Shown: one piece after another, positions 52,115 through 61,702 of the stretch
How positions within the stretch are numbered: the first letter of the stretch is position 1
How the letters are laid out: each line of letters begins with the position of its first letter
DNA from: Cytobacillus depressus
GTDB lineage: Bacteria > Bacillota > Bacilli > Bacillales > Cytobacillaceae
NCBI RefSeq assembly: GCF_008923245.1
Contig: NZ_WBOS01000001.1
Location: 310,001 to 374,000 of the forward strand
DNA length: 64,000 nucleotides
Direction: 5' to 3'
Notes under the pieces: model-generated
What the model saw: only the letters and a program-made list of their open reading frames with translations
What the model was told of the DNA's origin: nothing
The model's database searches: none
Made by a program: the position numbers and the translations under genes

Positions 52115-52621
52115 TTACGCCCCCTTTCGCGGCTCGGCTTTTCCTAAATAAAGGAAGCCGTCTTTTTCAATGTAAGGAAACACATCCAATGATGCAATTG
52201 GCGGAGTTCCAGGAACATTCGTACCGTCTTTAGTATAAAGACCACCATGACACGGGCAGTAGAAATGCTCTGGATGCGTTTTGTCAGTGTTCCAGTCAAC
52301 CACACACCCCAAATGTTTACATACAGGTGATAAAGCAACAATTTCCCCTTGTTCATCTTTGTAGACCCATGCTGTACCAGTTACATCTGAAGTATACCAA
52401 GCATCCTGCTGTTCAAATGTATAGTCAACCCTAGTTGGAACATTGGTAATTTCGGCAACTTTTTGTTTAGTTGGAATGAAATCACCTGCAGCTTTAGCTT
52501 GTAATACTGGATCAATAGCAAATCGAACCATTGGCATTAACATGCCAGCAGCCATGAAACCGCCTACACCAGTTAGAGTATAGCTAAGGAATTGACGTCT
52601 AGATACACGATTCTTGCTCAT
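52115..52621 (-). CDS. qcrA: Menaquinol:cytochrome c reductase Rieske iron-sulfur subunit
   Basis: A 168-residue Rieske protein. A twin-arginine-type signal/anchor (SKNRVSRRQFLSYTLTGVGG) precedes the soluble domain, with 2Fe-2S ligands CKHLGC and CPCHGG. The start MSKNRV follows GAGGGGGG by a good spacer. First gene of the qcrABC operon. The roughly 250 bases upstream hold no gene. Confidence 0.96.
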   Translation of the reverse strand: MSKNRVSRRQFLSYTLTGVGGFMAAGMLMPMVRFAIDPVLQAKAAGDFIPTKQKVAEITNVPTRVDYTFEQQDAWYTSDVTGTAWVYKDEQGEIVALSPVCKHLGCVVDWNTDKTHPEHFYCPCHGGLYTKDGTNVPGTPPIASLDVFPYIEKDGFLYLGKAEPRKGA

Positions 52622-52875
52622 ACTTTTCCCCCCTCTATTATGAAGTTCAGTCCAACGGACACAATTCAACACAATATAAAACTAGGACATAATCATGATA
52701 TATCAATCTCTAATGAAGGTCAATATAATCCTTTGGTAAAAACATGTAGATATGTGACAGATTTGAGTTTTCGGACAATTTTTAGTGTTTTATTGAAATA
52801 GCGTCATCAATTTACGCCATTTATCACCTCTAGCAAAGTTGTGCTAAAAATTTGACAGAATCAATAAATAATCAT

Positions 52876-53340
52876 TCAATCTTCTTTTTGCCATTTTTGA
52901 AGGAATAAATTTAATAACTGCTTTACTTGATTCTCAAGAATGGAGTTACGGCTTTGTTCCTCCATATTCTCAAGCGGCAATGAAGGCAGCCAAAGGAGAT
53001 TTCCTTCTAGTTCCCCTTCAATAGCTTTCCAATTGCTATCTGATGTGACATAGAAAACATGCTTAAAACCATTTGCTAAAAATTCAGATTCCCATGAAAG
53101 TACTTCCTCTTTAAGCTTGTCCATTGAAACGGAATTAAGATATGAAAACCCTGGCAGCATGAGAAGTCTGCCTCTAAATTGCCTCTCAAGAGGCACACTT
53201 AATAATGAAATAAATTCTGACATCGAAGCCGTTTGCTTCATATCGGTGCTAAGAGAAACAGGCAATAATGGCAGCACTACGGTGTCCACATATTCTTTTG
53301 ACTGCTGGAACATATCAATATCCTGGGAAATCCACTTCAT
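52876..53340 (-). CDS. ypiF: YpiF family (DUF2487) protein
   Basis: A 154-residue protein of unknown function beginning MKWISQDIDMFQQSKEYVDT, with VLPLLPVSLS and FKHVFYVTSDSNWK inside. GGAG lies eight bases before this ATG; a GTG three codons upstream overlaps it. Position between ypiB and qcrA matches B. subtilis. Confidence 0.87.
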   Translation of the reverse strand: MKWISQDIDMFQQSKEYVDTVVLPLLPVSLSTDMKQTASMSEFISLLSVPLERQFRGRLLMLPGFSYLNSVSMDKLKEEVLSWESEFLANGFKHVFYVTSDSNWKAIEGELEGNLLWLPSLPLENMEEQSRNSILENQVKQLLNLFLQKWQKED

Positions 53341-53450
53341 CCAATTCACTCCATATTTCTAATTTATCCTATTTATTTTAACACTATTAATATTTTACGA
53401 CAAAAGTTTTAGGTTATTGCTTTCATCTCAAGTTATTATTCATCCAAAAT

Positions 53451-53480
53451 AAAAAAGCCTGCTAATGATAGCAAGCAAAA
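53451..53480 (-). terminator. Terminator of ypiB
   Basis: GCTTGCTA / TAGCAGGC stem with one G-T pair, followed on the minus strand by TTTTTTATTTT. Confidence 0.82.
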
Positions 53481-53482
53481 AT

Positions 53483-54025
53483 CTAATACTTTATTTTTTT
53501 GAGCTCTTCAGTTAAATGTAAGAATGCAGTTTCATCTTGATTATCTAGTGCCTCGTCAATTTTTCTTAATAGACTCTCTCGCTGAAAATTCTTTATACTA
53601 TCACAAAGGAATCTTTCGGCAACCATTCTGTCCTTTTCACTAATTTCCATTCGGTTCGGCACATACGGATTCTCTTCTAAGACAGCCGCATATTGATGAG
53701 CCTTATTGGCTGCATGGAAATTTAATTGGATAAAAATATCTTCCTCACGATTTAATCTGATGTCATGAAAAGACTTCTCAGCATCCGTTGTCATGACATT
53801 TTCCTTGTAAAAACGAAACGGAACCTCGTCTACACAATGTGTTGACATGACTAAACCTTTCGGACAATATTGTGCATGATCAACAAAATGAACCTTTTCC
53901 ATTAATTGATCATGACTCATTAAATAGTTTAGAATCCAGACACATTCCCGTCTTTTTAATTGATAATGATTAAGAAACCAGCGTATAAAATCTTTTTTCT
54001 CGTTGACAGATACAGGGGCTGACAT
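53483..54025 (-). CDS. ypiB: YpiB family (UPF0302) protein
   Basis: A 180-residue cytoplasmic protein. Family hallmarks are [40 protein letters not shown] and a C-terminal YpiB-IDEAL-like tail ([20 protein letters not shown]). Function unknown. GAGGAGGG precedes the ATG. It follows ypiA by about 45 bases. Confidence 0.9.
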   Translation of the reverse strand: MSAPVSVNEKKDFIRWFLNHYQLKRRECVWILNYLMSHDQLMEKVHFVDHAQYCPKGLVMSTHCVDEVPFRFYKENVMTTDAEKSFHDIRLNREEDIFIQLNFHAANKAHQYAAVLEENPYVPNRMEISEKDRMVAERFLCDSIKNFQRESLLRKIDEALDNQDETAFLHLTEELKKIKY

Positions 54026-54049
54026 GTTCGATTCCCTCCTCTGCTATTT

Positions 54050-54069
54050 AGAATGCGGAAGCGCCTAGA
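54050..54069 (-). repeat. Family B repeat remnant at the ypiA stop codon
   Basis: GAATGCGGAAGCGCCTAGA matches the right end of family B in reverse. It ends directly at the ypiA stop codon. No other part of the element remains. Confidence 0.55.
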
Positions 54070-55329
54070 TTAACTTTCTAAAATTCTTTGCAATATATCC
54101 TGATATTCAATGCTTCCTGGTTCCATTTTAACTAATATACTAAACACTTCGGCAGCTTCAGATGTTTTTCCTTCTTCTATTAGGAAATTTCCATAATCCG
54201 AAAGGAATTCTGGCTCCTCTTTAAAGAAAGTATATGCATCATTGTATTTGTTTAATGCCAATGAATATTCTTCGAGATGTTTATAAGCAATTGCTGCATC
54301 CCAAATGAAGCGAGGCTCTTCTTCTTCGAAATCCTTTAACAATGAGGTGATTTCGATAACTTCCTCAAACCTTTCTTGGTGAAGAAGCAATTTATTCAAG
54401 TCACAAGCCGCGGCAACATATTCTGGATCTAATGCAAGTGCTTCTCGCAGTAATTTTTCAGCTACTTCCTCTTTCCCTAGCTTTAGAGCAAGCTTTCCGC
54501 CAAAATAATAAAGTTCTCTATTAAATTCATCATATTGAATTCCTATTTGAATTGTTTGAAGACTATTTTCTAAATCTTCTTCACGCTCATAGGCTTTTGC
54601 CAGATTCAAATATAATGAATGGTATTCAGGATCTAGCTCCTTTAATTCATTGAACTTCTCAATGGCTGTCCGATTGTATCCTGCCTGCAACGCAGTGAAA
54701 GCATAGCCAAATAATGTATGAATTTCTACTTTTTCATCCATTGCCTTCTCATAGAAAGGCAAGGCTTGTTCGAATGCTCCCCCGACACTAAGCACTTCTG
54801 CCATTCTTTGATTTACGTTGACACCGGCAATCATATCGTCCGTTTCAAGTACCTTTTCATAAACTCGGGCAGCCTCGAGAAATTTTCCCTGCTCAGCATA
54901 CAGCTCCCCGAGTGCAAAATCAATGATCACTTCGTTCGGCAAAATCGACTTCGCTTTTATTAGTTTTTGTTCACTTACTTCATATAAACCTTGCATTTGG
55001 TAAAGGTCAGCTATGAGCAATAAAGACTCCGGGTAGCTTGGATCATCGTCATTTATTTGCTCAAGTACAAGAATAGCCTCATCTTCTTCCCCAAGGTCAA
55101 TATGAGCTTCAGCTAAAAGAACGAGTAATTCTCCTTCCCCCGGATAAGCTTCAAGCAATCTTTCAAATAAATTCTTTGCTTCTTCCATGAACCCATATTG
55201 AAGCATTTCCTCTCCAAGAATAAATCTTTCCTCATGTGTCCCATTTATTAAAATGTTCCGATATTGTTCTAACGCTTCATCTTGATGACCATTTTCTAAC
55301 AAACTTATAATTTTATTAATTTTGTCCAT
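54070..55329 (-). CDS. ypiA: YpiA tetratricopeptide repeat protein
   Basis: A 419-residue protein made almost wholly of TPR helical pairs, e.g. LLVLLAEAHIDLGEEDEAIL and DFALGELYAEQGKFLEAARV, through to EYQDILQRILES. It is very acidic and cytoplasmic. TPR proteins act as scaffolds; no partner is indicated other than ypiB and ypiF next to it. AAAGGA precedes the ATG. Confidence 0.92.
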   Translation of the reverse strand: MDKINKIISLLENGHQDEALEQYRNILINGTHEERFILGEEMLQYGFMEEAKNLFERLLEAYPGEGELLVLLAEAHIDLGEEDEAILVLEQINDDDPSYPESLLLIADLYQMQGLYEVSEQKLIKAKSILPNEVIIDFALGELYAEQGKFLEAARVYEKVLETDDMIAGVNVNQRMAEVLSVGGAFEQALPFYEKAMDEKVEIHTLFGYAFTALQAGYNRTAIEKFNELKELDPEYHSLYLNLAKAYEREEDLENSLQTIQIGIQYDEFNRELYYFGGKLALKLGKEEVAEKLLREALALDPEYVAAACDLNKLLLHQERFEEVIEITSLLKDFEEEEPRFIWDAAIAYKHLEEYSLALNKYNDAYTFFKEEPEFLSDYGNFLIEEGKTSEAAEVFSILVKMEPGSIEYQDILQRILES

Positions 55330-55345
55330 AATAGATTCCTTTCGA

Positions 55346-56251
55346 TCAAACCTCGATCTTAAAAAAAGATGGTGTATTTATTTTAACATGCTCACCACTT
55401 CCTGGTCTAAAAAAGAGCTTCTCCCCTGCCCGGATTACATCTCCTTTATGAACAGTTACAACGAGCTTATTTCTATGATAGTGAAACAATTGCTCTTCTT
55501 CAATCTTTCTAAATTCCCTTGACTTTAAATAAAGATTATAGGACAATTCGCATCCTTGGTGAATGCTTGCTTTAAAAGGATATACTCCTATTTTTGATAA
55601 TGTGGAATGGGAAATTGGTTCCTTTTCGAGTAGTTCGTCTTTTACATACGGCATTTTTTCAGTTTCCATCACTCGATTCCACTCTTTTTCTGCATGGCTC
55701 TTGTCCCTTTCATTAGCATGTAAGAAGATTGGGATTAGCGGACTATTATATGGGAACATGGCATCTCGAAGCCAGCCCCAAGGAATGTGATTGAGCTCGT
55801 CCACTTGATCGACTTCAACAAAAATGGCTGGGATATTTTCCCTCTTGCATTTTCTCACAAAAGATTGTGTTAATAGCCGGACTGGGATTCTTACTCCAAT
55901 TATGTAATCAATCGGGCTATTTAATAGTTGTGTTTTAAGGCGTTTCAGCTCATGCGATAATTCATACTCATGCTTTATTTTTACAACTGTTAAAAATGCT
56001 GTACAGCCTTTCAGAATAAACTCCTCGATAAAGTAAGCTTTCAATTCCTGAAAGGTTTTTTCAGATGGAAATTCCTGTTCATATAGGATTGGAGCGGGGG
56101 TCATAATAAAAGGTTCAGCATTCATTTTCATATACCGATACCTTTTAAAGGCTGGTCTTATTGATAATATTATTCCATTATCAACTAAAATGGAGGCTTT
56201 TATAATTTGCTTTTCTTTGAGAATATTGGCATTTTCAATTATATACGTCAT
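55346..56251 (-). CDS. Degenerate amidohydrolase-like protein of unknown function
   Basis: A 301-residue protein. The N-terminus (IIENANILKEKQIIKASILV, then DNGIILSIRP) resembles the small beta-domain that opens amidohydrolases such as dihydroorotase or GlcNAc-6-P deacetylase. The usual HxH metal motif does not follow; instead the segment reads MTPAPILYEQEFPSEKTF. The C-terminus returns to a beta-rich segment (VTVHKGDVIRAGEKLFFRPG). It is probably a non-catalytic relative. AAGGGTGG precedes the ATG. It sits between aroA and ypiA, where I recall no gene in B. subtilis. Confidence 0.72.
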   Translation of the reverse strand: MTYIIENANILKEKQIIKASILVDNGIILSIRPAFKRYRYMKMNAEPFIMTPAPILYEQEFPSEKTFQELKAYFIEEFILKGCTAFLTVVKIKHEYELSHELKRLKTQLLNSPIDYIIGVRIPVRLLTQSFVRKCKRENIPAIFVEVDQVDELNHIPWGWLRDAMFPYNSPLIPIFLHANERDKSHAEKEWNRVMETEKMPYVKDELLEKEPISHSTLSKIGVYPFKASIHQGCELSYNLYLKSREFRKIEEEQLFHYHRNKLVVTVHKGDVIRAGEKLFFRPGSGEHVKINTPSFFKIEV

Positions 56252-56392
56252 AAAACCACCCTTTTTACAGTCTTATGACAAGCTATGAAAAATATTTGTA
56301 TTTATGATTATTTTTTATTTTGCTGTGTTTGATGTAGTTGTTGATTTCCTCTCCAATCAACATAGTACATTGATAAAGCATTCTTTTAAACG

Positions 56393-56421
56393 TAAAAAGG
56401 GCTGAAGATACAGCCCTAAAA
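56393..56421 (-). terminator. Terminator of aroA
   Basis: AGGGCTG / CAGCCCT stem followed on the minus strand by TTTTTACG, just after the aroA stop. Confidence 0.85.
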
Positions 56422-56424
56422 TGG

Positions 56425-57720
56425 TTAATCTGCTTTTATTAGACTTTGCAAATGCTTGAAAAAGTCCGGGTATGAGATATAAATAGATTCTTCATTTTCA
56501 AGAAATACCTTATCTTTACAGATTGCAGCAGCTATGGAGAGCATCATGCCAATTCTATGATCGCCATAACTTGAAACCGTTCCGCCAATAAGCTCAGATT
56601 TCCCTTGAATAATCATACCATCATCGGTTGCCTTTATATTTGCTCCAAGCTTTGAGAGTTCTCCGACAACGGTATCAATTCGATTTGTTTCTTTCACCTT
56701 CAGCTCTTCGGCATCTTTAATAATCGTTTCCCCTTCAGCTTGTGTAGCTAATAGAGCAATAATTGGAATTTCATCAATCAGTCTTGGTATTAACTCGCCT
56801 TCAATCGTTATTCCCTTCAGATTTGATGTTTTGATAATGATATCTCCACTTGGCTCAAAAGCATCTTTATCGTACGGGAGGATTGTAAAATCGGCTCCCA
56901 TTTCCTTCAAAACATCAATGATCCCTGTTCTTGTTGGATTTAAGCCGACATTTTTTAAAGTAATTTCACTATTAGGAACAATAGCCCCAGCGGCTAGGAA
57001 AAAAGCTGCTGATGAAATATCTCCTGGGACATGAATCTCTGTGCCAGTTAAAACTTGACCGCCTTTTATTTTCACGGTACAACCGTCAACTTCAAAGGAT
57101 CCTCCAAATTTCTGAATCATTCTTTCGGTATGATCTCTCGTTTTCGCGGGCTCGATTATCGTAGTTGTACCATTTGCTTGCAGCCCAGCAAATAAAATAG
57201 CAGATTTAACTTGGGCGCTTGCTACCGGTAATACGTATTCCAGTGGACTTAAGTCTCCACCCGTTATTGAAATAGGCGTAAATTCTCCGTTCTTCCTTCC
57301 ATGAATAACGGCCCTCATCGTTTGTAATGGCTTTGTTACTCTTGTCATCGGTCTTTTCCCAATAGACTCGTCGCCAATTAAAACGGAATGGAAAGGGCGT
57401 CCAGCGAGGATCCCTAATAATAATCTGATCGTTGTTCCTGAATTGCCTACATCTAATATGTCAGATGGCTCCTTTAGTCCATCGATTCCATTCCCATAGA
57501 TAATCACTTTATCCTCAAGTTGCTCAATGGATACGCCTAATTTACGGAAGCATGAAATGGTGCTTAAGCAATCCTCACCAAGTAAAAAGTTTGTAACGGT
57601 CGTCTCGCCCTTTGCAATAGCGCCAAACATAATTGAGCGATGTGAGATCGACTTATCCCCTGGAATAGCAATGGTACCCTTCAATGAAGGGATATTTGTC
57701 TTTAATAGCATTGGCCTCAA
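56425..57720 (-). CDS. aroA: 3-phosphoshikimate 1-carboxyvinyltransferase (EPSP synthase)
   Basis: A 431-residue class-type EPSP synthase of the shikimate pathway: [49 protein letters not shown] and [20 protein letters not shown]. It joins shikimate 3-phosphate and PEP. The start is uncertain: a TTG at 57720 has AAGGGG eight bases upstream; GTG at 57729 and ATG at 57711 are alternatives. B. subtilis calls this gene aroE. Confidence 0.95.
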   Translation of the reverse strand: MRPMLLKTNIPSLKGTIAIPGDKSISHRSIMFGAIAKGETTVTNFLLGEDCLSTISCFRKLGVSIEQLEDKVIIYGNGIDGLKEPSDILDVGNSGTTIRLLLGILAGRPFHSVLIGDESIGKRPMTRVTKPLQTMRAVIHGRKNGEFTPISITGGDLSPLEYVLPVASAQVKSAILFAGLQANGTTTIIEPAKTRDHTERMIQKFGGSFEVDGCTVKIKGGQVLTGTEIHVPGDISSAAFFLAAGAIVPNSEITLKNVGLNPTRTGIIDVLKEMGADFTILPYDKDAFEPSGDIIIKTSNLKGITIEGELIPRLIDEIPIIALLATQAEGETIIKDAEELKVKETNRIDTVVGELSKLGANIKATDDGMIIQGKSELIGGTVSSYGDHRIGMMLSIAAAICKDKVFLENEESIYISYPDFFKHLQSLIKAD

Positions 57721-57747
57721 ATAAAACACCCCTTATTACAGTATTTT

Positions 57748-58854
57748 TTAAAGTCCTAATGAGGTTTCATAGTTTGTATAATAATGAATGCACTGGTCCG
57801 CACGAGTTCGGTCCTCTTCCGTCTGGAAACTGATAACAAGGATCCCATTAATATCTTCTCGTGTTTCTAATATACGAATATTTGTAATGCTTATTTCTTC
57901 TTTCGCCAAATAGCCGGTAATTTCTGAAATGACCCCTGGATAGTCAGGAATAGTAACAAATAAATCATAAAAAGAAGGGATTGCCCCTCTTTCTTTTTGC
58001 GGCAGCTCATCACGAAATTGCTTCGCCCGATGGAAATAGTCAAATATTTCTTCACTGTTTTCAGTTGCCAGCATTTCAGAAACCTTTTGCATTTCTAATT
58101 GCCAATCCTCTAATAGATTTAACATGACTTCTTTATTTTGTAAAAGTATATCCCGCCACATTTCTGGATTACTTGATGCAATCCTTGTCACATCTCGAAA
58201 ACCTCCTGCAGCCAAACTTGGCACAAGCTTTTGCTTTGTGCTTGTTTTTTCTGCTTGATGAACGAGAGAGGCGGCGATTACATGAGGAAAATGGCTGATA
58301 ACCCCTGTCAAGTAGTCATGTTCATCTGGTGTAAGTGTAATAAATCTAGCCCGTGTCCCAGAAAGCCAACTTTGCAGCTCGTGCAATTGGTCTTCAGATA
58401 AATGTTCGTCTGGTGTCAATATATAGAATGCATTTTCAAATAAAATCGATTTCGCGGCTGATACGCCGCTTTTATGAGATCCAGCCATCGGATGGCCGCC
58501 AATAAAAGTGATTCCCTTATGCTTTAGGCCTTTTGCTAACTGTACAATTTCTTTTTTCGTACTGCCCGCATCAGAAATAATCACATCACTTTTAAGGGGG
58601 GTCTTTTCTAATCTTTCAATTACTATTTCGGTGACTTTCACAGGGGTTGCGATTAGTATTAAATCAGCATGCTCTGCTCCTTCTTCAATCGAAGGGGCAA
58701 CTTCATCAATGACTCCTAGCATCCTGCCTAGTTTCGTTTGTTCCTCATTCACATCAAACCCAATAATAATAGCGTCTTTATGCGCTCGTTTTATACATAA
58801 TGCTAATGATCCGCCAATTAATCCTAATCCAATGATCAAAACACGTCTTTGCAC
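57748..58854 (-). CDS. tyrA: Prephenate dehydrogenase with ACT domain
   Basis: A 368-residue enzyme of tyrosine synthesis. The NAD-binding site is VLIIGLGLIGGSLAL, the catalytic region is FIGGHPMAGSHKSGV, and a C-terminal ACT domain (LFVTIPDYPGVISEITGYLA) probably senses tyrosine. A GTG start (QRRVLIIG) is chosen because AAGGTGG lies eight bases upstream and the length then matches the family. Downstream of hisC, separated by hairpin and repeat A6. Confidence 0.94.
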   Translation of the reverse strand: MQRRVLIIGLGLIGGSLALCIKRAHKDAIIIGFDVNEEQTKLGRMLGVIDEVAPSIEEGAEHADLILIATPVKVTEIVIERLEKTPLKSDVIISDAGSTKKEIVQLAKGLKHKGITFIGGHPMAGSHKSGVSAAKSILFENAFYILTPDEHLSEDQLHELQSWLSGTRARFITLTPDEHDYLTGVISHFPHVIAASLVHQAEKTSTKQKLVPSLAAGGFRDVTRIASSNPEMWRDILLQNKEVMLNLLEDWQLEMQKVSEMLATENSEEIFDYFHRAKQFRDELPQKERGAIPSFYDLFVTIPDYPGVISEITGYLAKEEISITNIRILETREDINGILVISFQTEEDRTRADQCIHYYTNYETSLGL

Positions 58855-58905
58855 GAGGTTCACCACCTTATTTTCCAGAAATTTATTATGAAGCATTAGA
58901 AATAA

Positions 58906-58933
58906 GTTCAGAGGCTTATTTCAGCCTCTGAAC
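58906..58933 (-). terminator. Hairpin between hisC and tyrA
   Basis: Perfect GTTCAGAGGC / GCCTCTGAAC stem, followed on the minus strand by TTATTTC. It may partly uncouple tyrA-aroA from the upstream genes. Confidence 0.6.
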
Positions 58934-58939
58934 AATAAA

Positions 58940-59098
58940 CTTTATCGCGGATTAACGGGCAGTAAGATTCCCACCTTGAAAACTTTAGATGAATCGGAGA
59001 AGGTTAGGTGAGAGATCAACTGCCCGTAAAGGCCCGATAAGTTCAACTAACATTCAGTGGAGGTAGGAAGGCGCCCCCCCACTGAATGAAGTTTCACT
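58940..59098 (-). repeat. Family A interspersed repeat, short copy A6
   Basis: Stem 1 (CGGGCAGT / ACTGCCCG) and stem 2 (CATTCAGTGG / CCACTGAATG) are both intact. Its end abuts the hisC stop codon. It interrupts the aromatic gene cluster. Confidence 0.86.
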
Positions 59099-60199
59099 TT
59101 ATGATACGACCGCGTTTTCAGATAATAATTCTTCCATTACGCGAATAACACCTTCATTTTGCTCTTTGGAGCCGACGGTGACTCTTACACAAGTTGGGAA
59201 TCCAAGGGCCATACCAGAACGAACAATATATCCTCTTTCCAGTAAATATTGAAACACTTCATTTCCATCTTTATCAAAATCAATTAATATAAAGTTTGCT
59301 TGTGAAGGATAGTAATTCAAGCCCTTTTCCTTACAAAATAAATAGAATTGCTCCAGTCCTTCACGATTTTTTTGCTTACAATATTGAACATAATCTTGGT
59401 CCTTTAGTGCCACAATGGCTGCTTTTTGAGCAATCGAATTCACATTAAATGGTTCTCTCGCAGGCTCCAATGCTTTAATAATTTCCGGTTGACTGATTCC
59501 AAACCCAACACGCTGGCTAGCAAGCCCGTAAATTTTGGAAAAAGTCCGTAAAATAATGATGTTTGGAAATTGATCTAACAGTTTAATGGAATCACAATAA
59601 TCGTTGGCCACGACATAGTCAGCATAAGCCTCATCAATAACAACTAAAATATCATTAGGCACTTTTTCCAAAAATGATACTAAAGAATCTTCGGAAATAT
59701 ACGTTCCCGTTGGATTATTTGGATTACAAACCCATACGACAGCAGTCTCGTCATCGATAGCTTCTAGCATTCCGTTTAGGTCATGCTCCCCGTTTATTTG
59801 CGGGACTTCCCTAATCTCCGCACCATCAATGATGGCATTATGCTTATACTGCGAAAAGGTTTGAGCAGCCATTACCGTATTCATACCTGGTTTAAGCAAG
59901 GACCGTGAAATAATTTGAATTAAATTATCCGCACCATTACCAAATATGAACTGGGAAGGACTAAAATGGAAATGATTCGCTAACGCTTCTCTTAAATTTG
60001 TAGCGTTGCCATCTGGATATAATGGAGTTGAAGCTGCAGAACTTTGGATGGAAGCAACAACTTTTTCGGAGCATCCAAATGGATTCTCATTTGAAGCAAG
60101 TTTAACGATTTTTTCTAAACCATATTGCCTTTTAACATCTTCAATTGGTTTTCCAGGCTGGTAAGGAGTTAATTGTAATAGCTGCTCTTTCCACTTCAT
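59099..60199 (-). CDS. hisC: Histidinol-phosphate/aromatic aminotransferase
   Basis: A 366-residue fold-type I PLP enzyme. VKLASNENPFGCSEKV (family N-terminal signature), VWVCNPNNPTGTYI, VIDEAYADYV, and the PLP lysine in RTFSKIYGLASQRVGFG. In B. subtilis this enzyme also serves phenylalanine and tyrosine synthesis, which explains its place beside tyrA. It follows aroH by about 40 bases. Confidence 0.95.
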   Translation of the reverse strand: MKWKEQLLQLTPYQPGKPIEDVKRQYGLEKIVKLASNENPFGCSEKVVASIQSSAASTPLYPDGNATNLREALANHFHFSPSQFIFGNGADNLIQIISRSLLKPGMNTVMAAQTFSQYKHNAIIDGAEIREVPQINGEHDLNGMLEAIDDETAVVWVCNPNNPTGTYISEDSLVSFLEKVPNDILVVIDEAYADYVVANDYCDSIKLLDQFPNIIILRTFSKIYGLASQRVGFGISQPEIIKALEPAREPFNVNSIAQKAAIVALKDQDYVQYCKQKNREGLEQFYLFCKEKGLNYYPSQANFILIDFDKDGNEVFQYLLERGYIVRSGMALGFPTCVRVTVGSKEQNEGVIRVMEELLSENAVVS

Positions 60200-60237
60200 T
60201 TATTTTTTCACCTTTTCTTTATTTAGTTAAATTTTTT

Positions 60238-60612
60238 TTATGATTGGTCGACAGTATTTAAATCAGGACGTAATTTAACTGCATCCCCTAAATAAATATG
60301 CTGAATATTTTGTTGGGGGCTATTTGTGTTCACATGCATCATGACACGAATACATTTATCTAATGAATCTGTGACTGGAATTTCTCTCATACACATGACG
60401 GGAACATACTTCCAGCCATCAATAAACCGCATTGCTTTTGCAGGAAATACAGCTGTAATATCCTCGGTCACTGAAATGAAGACAGATGCTACCATTTCTG
60501 CCTCAATGGAATTTTCTTCAATCATTTTTCTCAATAATATTTCAGTTGCCTCGACAATTTCTAATTCATCGTTCTCATTTACAGTTGTAGCTCCTCTAAC
60601 CCCGCGAATCAC
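60238..60612 (-). CDS. aroH: Chorismate mutase, AroH type
   Basis: A 124-residue trimeric chorismate mutase. IRGVRGATTVNENDELEI (catalytic Arg near residue 6), VFPAKAMRFIDGWKYVPVMC with VTDSLDKCIRVMMHVN (second catalytic Arg), and VYLGDAVKLRPDL-like C-terminus (HIYLGDAVKLRPDL). The start is GTG, seven bases after AGGAGG. It is next to hisC; no trp genes intervene. Confidence 0.94.
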   Translation of the reverse strand: MIRGVRGATTVNENDELEIVEATEILLRKMIEENSIEAEMVASVFISVTEDITAVFPAKAMRFIDGWKYVPVMCMREIPVTDSLDKCIRVMMHVNTNSPQQNIQHIYLGDAVKLRPDLNTVDQS

Positions 60613-60625
60613 AAGCATCCCTCCT

Positions 60626-61702
60626 TTATTGTTGAAATATAAGAAGCTGTTTCTCGATTTCCTCATCGGAAACCTCATATAATTTAGGGCGGCCAATTTC
60701 TTCTAACAGGACAAAATTCACTTTTTGGCCAATCGATTTTTTATCCTGTTTCATTCGACTGACTAAATTTTGTACTGATAGCTCTTGAGGTATTTCTGTC
60801 TCATAGCCAAGCTGATGAAGCCACTCTTTCAAAGGCTCTGTTTGAAAGTTAAGACCTGCAAAATCCTTGCTTAATTGCAAAGCAAAAAGAATACCGACCA
60901 TAACTGATTCTCCATGTGTCCATTGGCCATAGCCCATTTCGGCTTCAATCGCATGGCCAAGTGTGTGGCCAAAGTTTAAATAAGCACGAATGCCAGTCTC
61001 TCTTTCATCTTTAGATACAAAATGGTTTTTTATTTCTATTCCTCTTTTTAAGGAATGGTGTAATTTTTCTCCATCAAGTGCCTCAATCGAATTAATGTTA
61101 GTCACTAACCAATCATAAAATGACGGATCGTGAATCAAACTGTGCTTAATGACTTCAGCAAAGCCAGACAGTTTTTCATTTTGCGGCAGAGATTGAAGAA
61201 ATGTTAAATCATATAGGACAGCTTCAGGCTGGTAAAAAGAACCAATCATATTTTTTCCTAACGGATGATTAATCGCAACCTTACCGCCAACTGCACTATC
61301 ATGAGATAATATGGTTGTTGGGACTTGGATAAAGGGTATACCTCTCATATAAGTAGAAGCAACGAATCCCCCTAAGTCGCCAATAGCCCCTCCTCCAAAA
61401 GCGATCACTAATGATTTCCGATCAAGCTTCTTTTCAAACGCAAAGCTTAGCGCTTGATAATAAACATCGAAAGTCTTAGCTCTTTCTCCGCTTGGAACGA
61501 TACAGAATTCTGTATTAAAATTCTCCAGAGCTGCGCGAATGTCATTTGAATATAGCTTGGCAACCGTTTCATCTGTAATAACCATAATCGTTGTTAAATC
61601 CGGAATTGAATCTTTAATAAATACACTTAATTGATCTAGTATATTTGTTCCTACATAAACGGGATATGTTTTGGAGGCCGTCTCAATGGTAAGAACGTCC
61701 AT
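60626..61702 (-). CDS. aroB: 3-dehydroquinate synthase
   Basis: A 358-residue NAD- and metal-dependent enzyme. AFGGGAIGDLGGFVASTYMR, IPFIQVPTTILSHDSAVGGK, and the metal histidines in LNFGHTLGHAIEAEMG. It closes the ring in the second shikimate step. Its ATG overlaps the aroF stop by one base (TAATG), so translation is coupled. Confidence 0.96.
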   Translation of the reverse strand: MDVLTIETASKTYPVYVGTNILDQLSVFIKDSIPDLTTIMVITDETVAKLYSNDIRAALENFNTEFCIVPSGERAKTFDVYYQALSFAFEKKLDRKSLVIAFGGGAIGDLGGFVASTYMRGIPFIQVPTTILSHDSAVGGKVAINHPLGKNMIGSFYQPEAVLYDLTFLQSLPQNEKLSGFAEVIKHSLIHDPSFYDWLVTNINSIEALDGEKLHHSLKRGIEIKNHFVSKDERETGIRAYLNFGHTLGHAIEAEMGYGQWTHGESVMVGILFALQLSKDFAGLNFQTEPLKEWLHQLGYETEIPQELSVQNLVSRMKQDKKSIGQKVNFVLLEEIGRPKLYEVSDEEIEKQLLIFQQ

